Part shown: piece after piece, positions 32,038 to 32,324 of the stretch
Layout of the letters: each line of letters opens with the position of its first letter
Numbering within the stretch: position 1 is the first letter of the stretch
Assembly (NCBI GenBank): GCA_018060515.1
Contig: JAGOVY010000007.1
Location: forward strand, 1 to 32,324
Reading direction: 5' to 3'
Origin: Anaerolineaceae bacterium
GTDB lineage: Bacteria > Chloroflexota > Anaerolineae > Anaerolineales > Anaerolineaceae
DNA: 32,324 nt
Notes under the pieces: model-generated
What the model was told of the DNA's origin: nothing
Databases searched by the model: none
Seen by the model: only the letters and a program-made list of their open reading frames with translations
Made by a program: the position numbers and the translations under genes

Positions 32038-32324
32038 CTTTTCCTTTAACAACACAAACTATCATTACAACACAACCTATGGTTCAGCTATCCCATCGAG
32101 GGACTGCGCAAGTCCCTGGTGGATCACTTTTCCTTTAACAACACAAACTATCATTACAACACAACCTATGGTTCAGCTATCCCATCGAGGGACTGCGCAA
32201 GTCCCTGGTGGATCACTTTTCCTTTAACAACACAAACTATCATTACAACACAACCTATGGTTCAGCTATCCCATCGAGGGACTGCGCAAGTCCCTGGTGG
32301 ATCACTTTTCCTTTAACAACACAA
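32020..32324 (+). repeat. 89-bp exact tandem repeat starting in the tRNA-Lys 3' end, running off the right edge
   Basis: The block starting CAAGTCCCTGGTGGATCA at 32020 recurs at 32109, 32198 and 32287, exactly 89 bases apart. Three units are complete and the fourth is cut by the window end; by eye all are identical. The first 18 bases of each unit copy the 3' end of tRNA-Lys. The rest is AT-rich without a gene. Just before each new copy, AGGGACT-GCGCA-AGTCCCT forms a 7-bp hairpin (32099-32117 in the first junction) that imitates the T arm. The bases between the tRNA and the window edge hold nothing else. It could be an attachment-site array or a sequence-assembly loop. Confidence 0.95.

Overview
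The window reads like a chromosomal contig from an uncultured or little-studied member of the Chloroflexota, most likely class Anaerolineae. This rests on recognising lineage-typical families: a partial protein with an XPB/Ssl2-like helicase-associated region, a V4R-like protein, a pseudo-receiver/IS200-transposase-like fusion, a DnaB-DnaD-DnaC-like cluster with a double-ATPase loader, and MscL with a zinc-ribbon tail. It is an inference from protein character, not from a marker-gene tree. Coding is dense, several genes use TTG or GTG starts, and genes in operons often overlap by 4-8 bases.

Layout. 1-884 (-): 5' part of a gene running off the left edge. 976-4943 (+): V4R-like protein, DEDDh exonuclease, an uncharacterised 442-residue protein with a nucleotidyltransferase-like motif, a 2H phosphoesterase and a DUF1232 membrane protein. 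5016-9335 (+): a small lipoprotein with a strong terminator, then a pseudo-receiver/transposase-derived protein directly upstream of polA. 9369-10595 (-): an MFS transporter, divergent from mscL (10704-11144, +). 11239-15297 (-): a replication operon in the order bifunctional nuclease, dnaB, dnaD-like, tandem-AAA+ DnaC-like loader. 15594-16295 (+): an atypical OmpR-type regulator. 16331-22315 (-): bactofilin, CPBP-like membrane protein, proS, DegT aminotransferase, PH-domain membrane protein and DUF92 protein. 22438-27072 (-): sugar epimerase, 3-methyladenine glycosylase, two E1 subunits of a 2-oxoacid dehydrogenase, and a fused lipoyl/subunit-binding/PglD-like acyltransferase. 27128-29676 (-): nitroreductase, GNAT, lipoprotein and adenosine deaminase. 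29866-31909 (+): an MFS exporter and an MsrQ/YedZ-like haem membrane protein. The right edge holds tRNA-Lys(CTT) with a near-consensus promoter, followed by an exact 89-bp tandem repeat that begins inside the tRNA 3' end and runs to the last base.

The most notable system is at 22438-25461. E1-alpha, E1-beta and a third protein overlap end to start. The third protein has a lipoyl domain and an E3-binding-like segment, but where an E2 normally carries its acyltransferase domain it has a sugar O/N-acyltransferase of the PglD/NeuD type. With an epimerase just upstream and a DegT sugar aminotransferase about 3 kb downstream, this suggests a route in which a 2-oxoacid is decarboxylated and its acyl group passed through a lipoyl arm onto an amino sugar. 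Other points of interest are the tRNA-derived repeat array, the duplicated helicase loader, the domesticated transposase domain fused to a pseudo-receiver, and several genes whose -10 elements sit so close to the start codon that leaderless mRNAs are likely. All functional statements are from reading the sequence; no searches were run.
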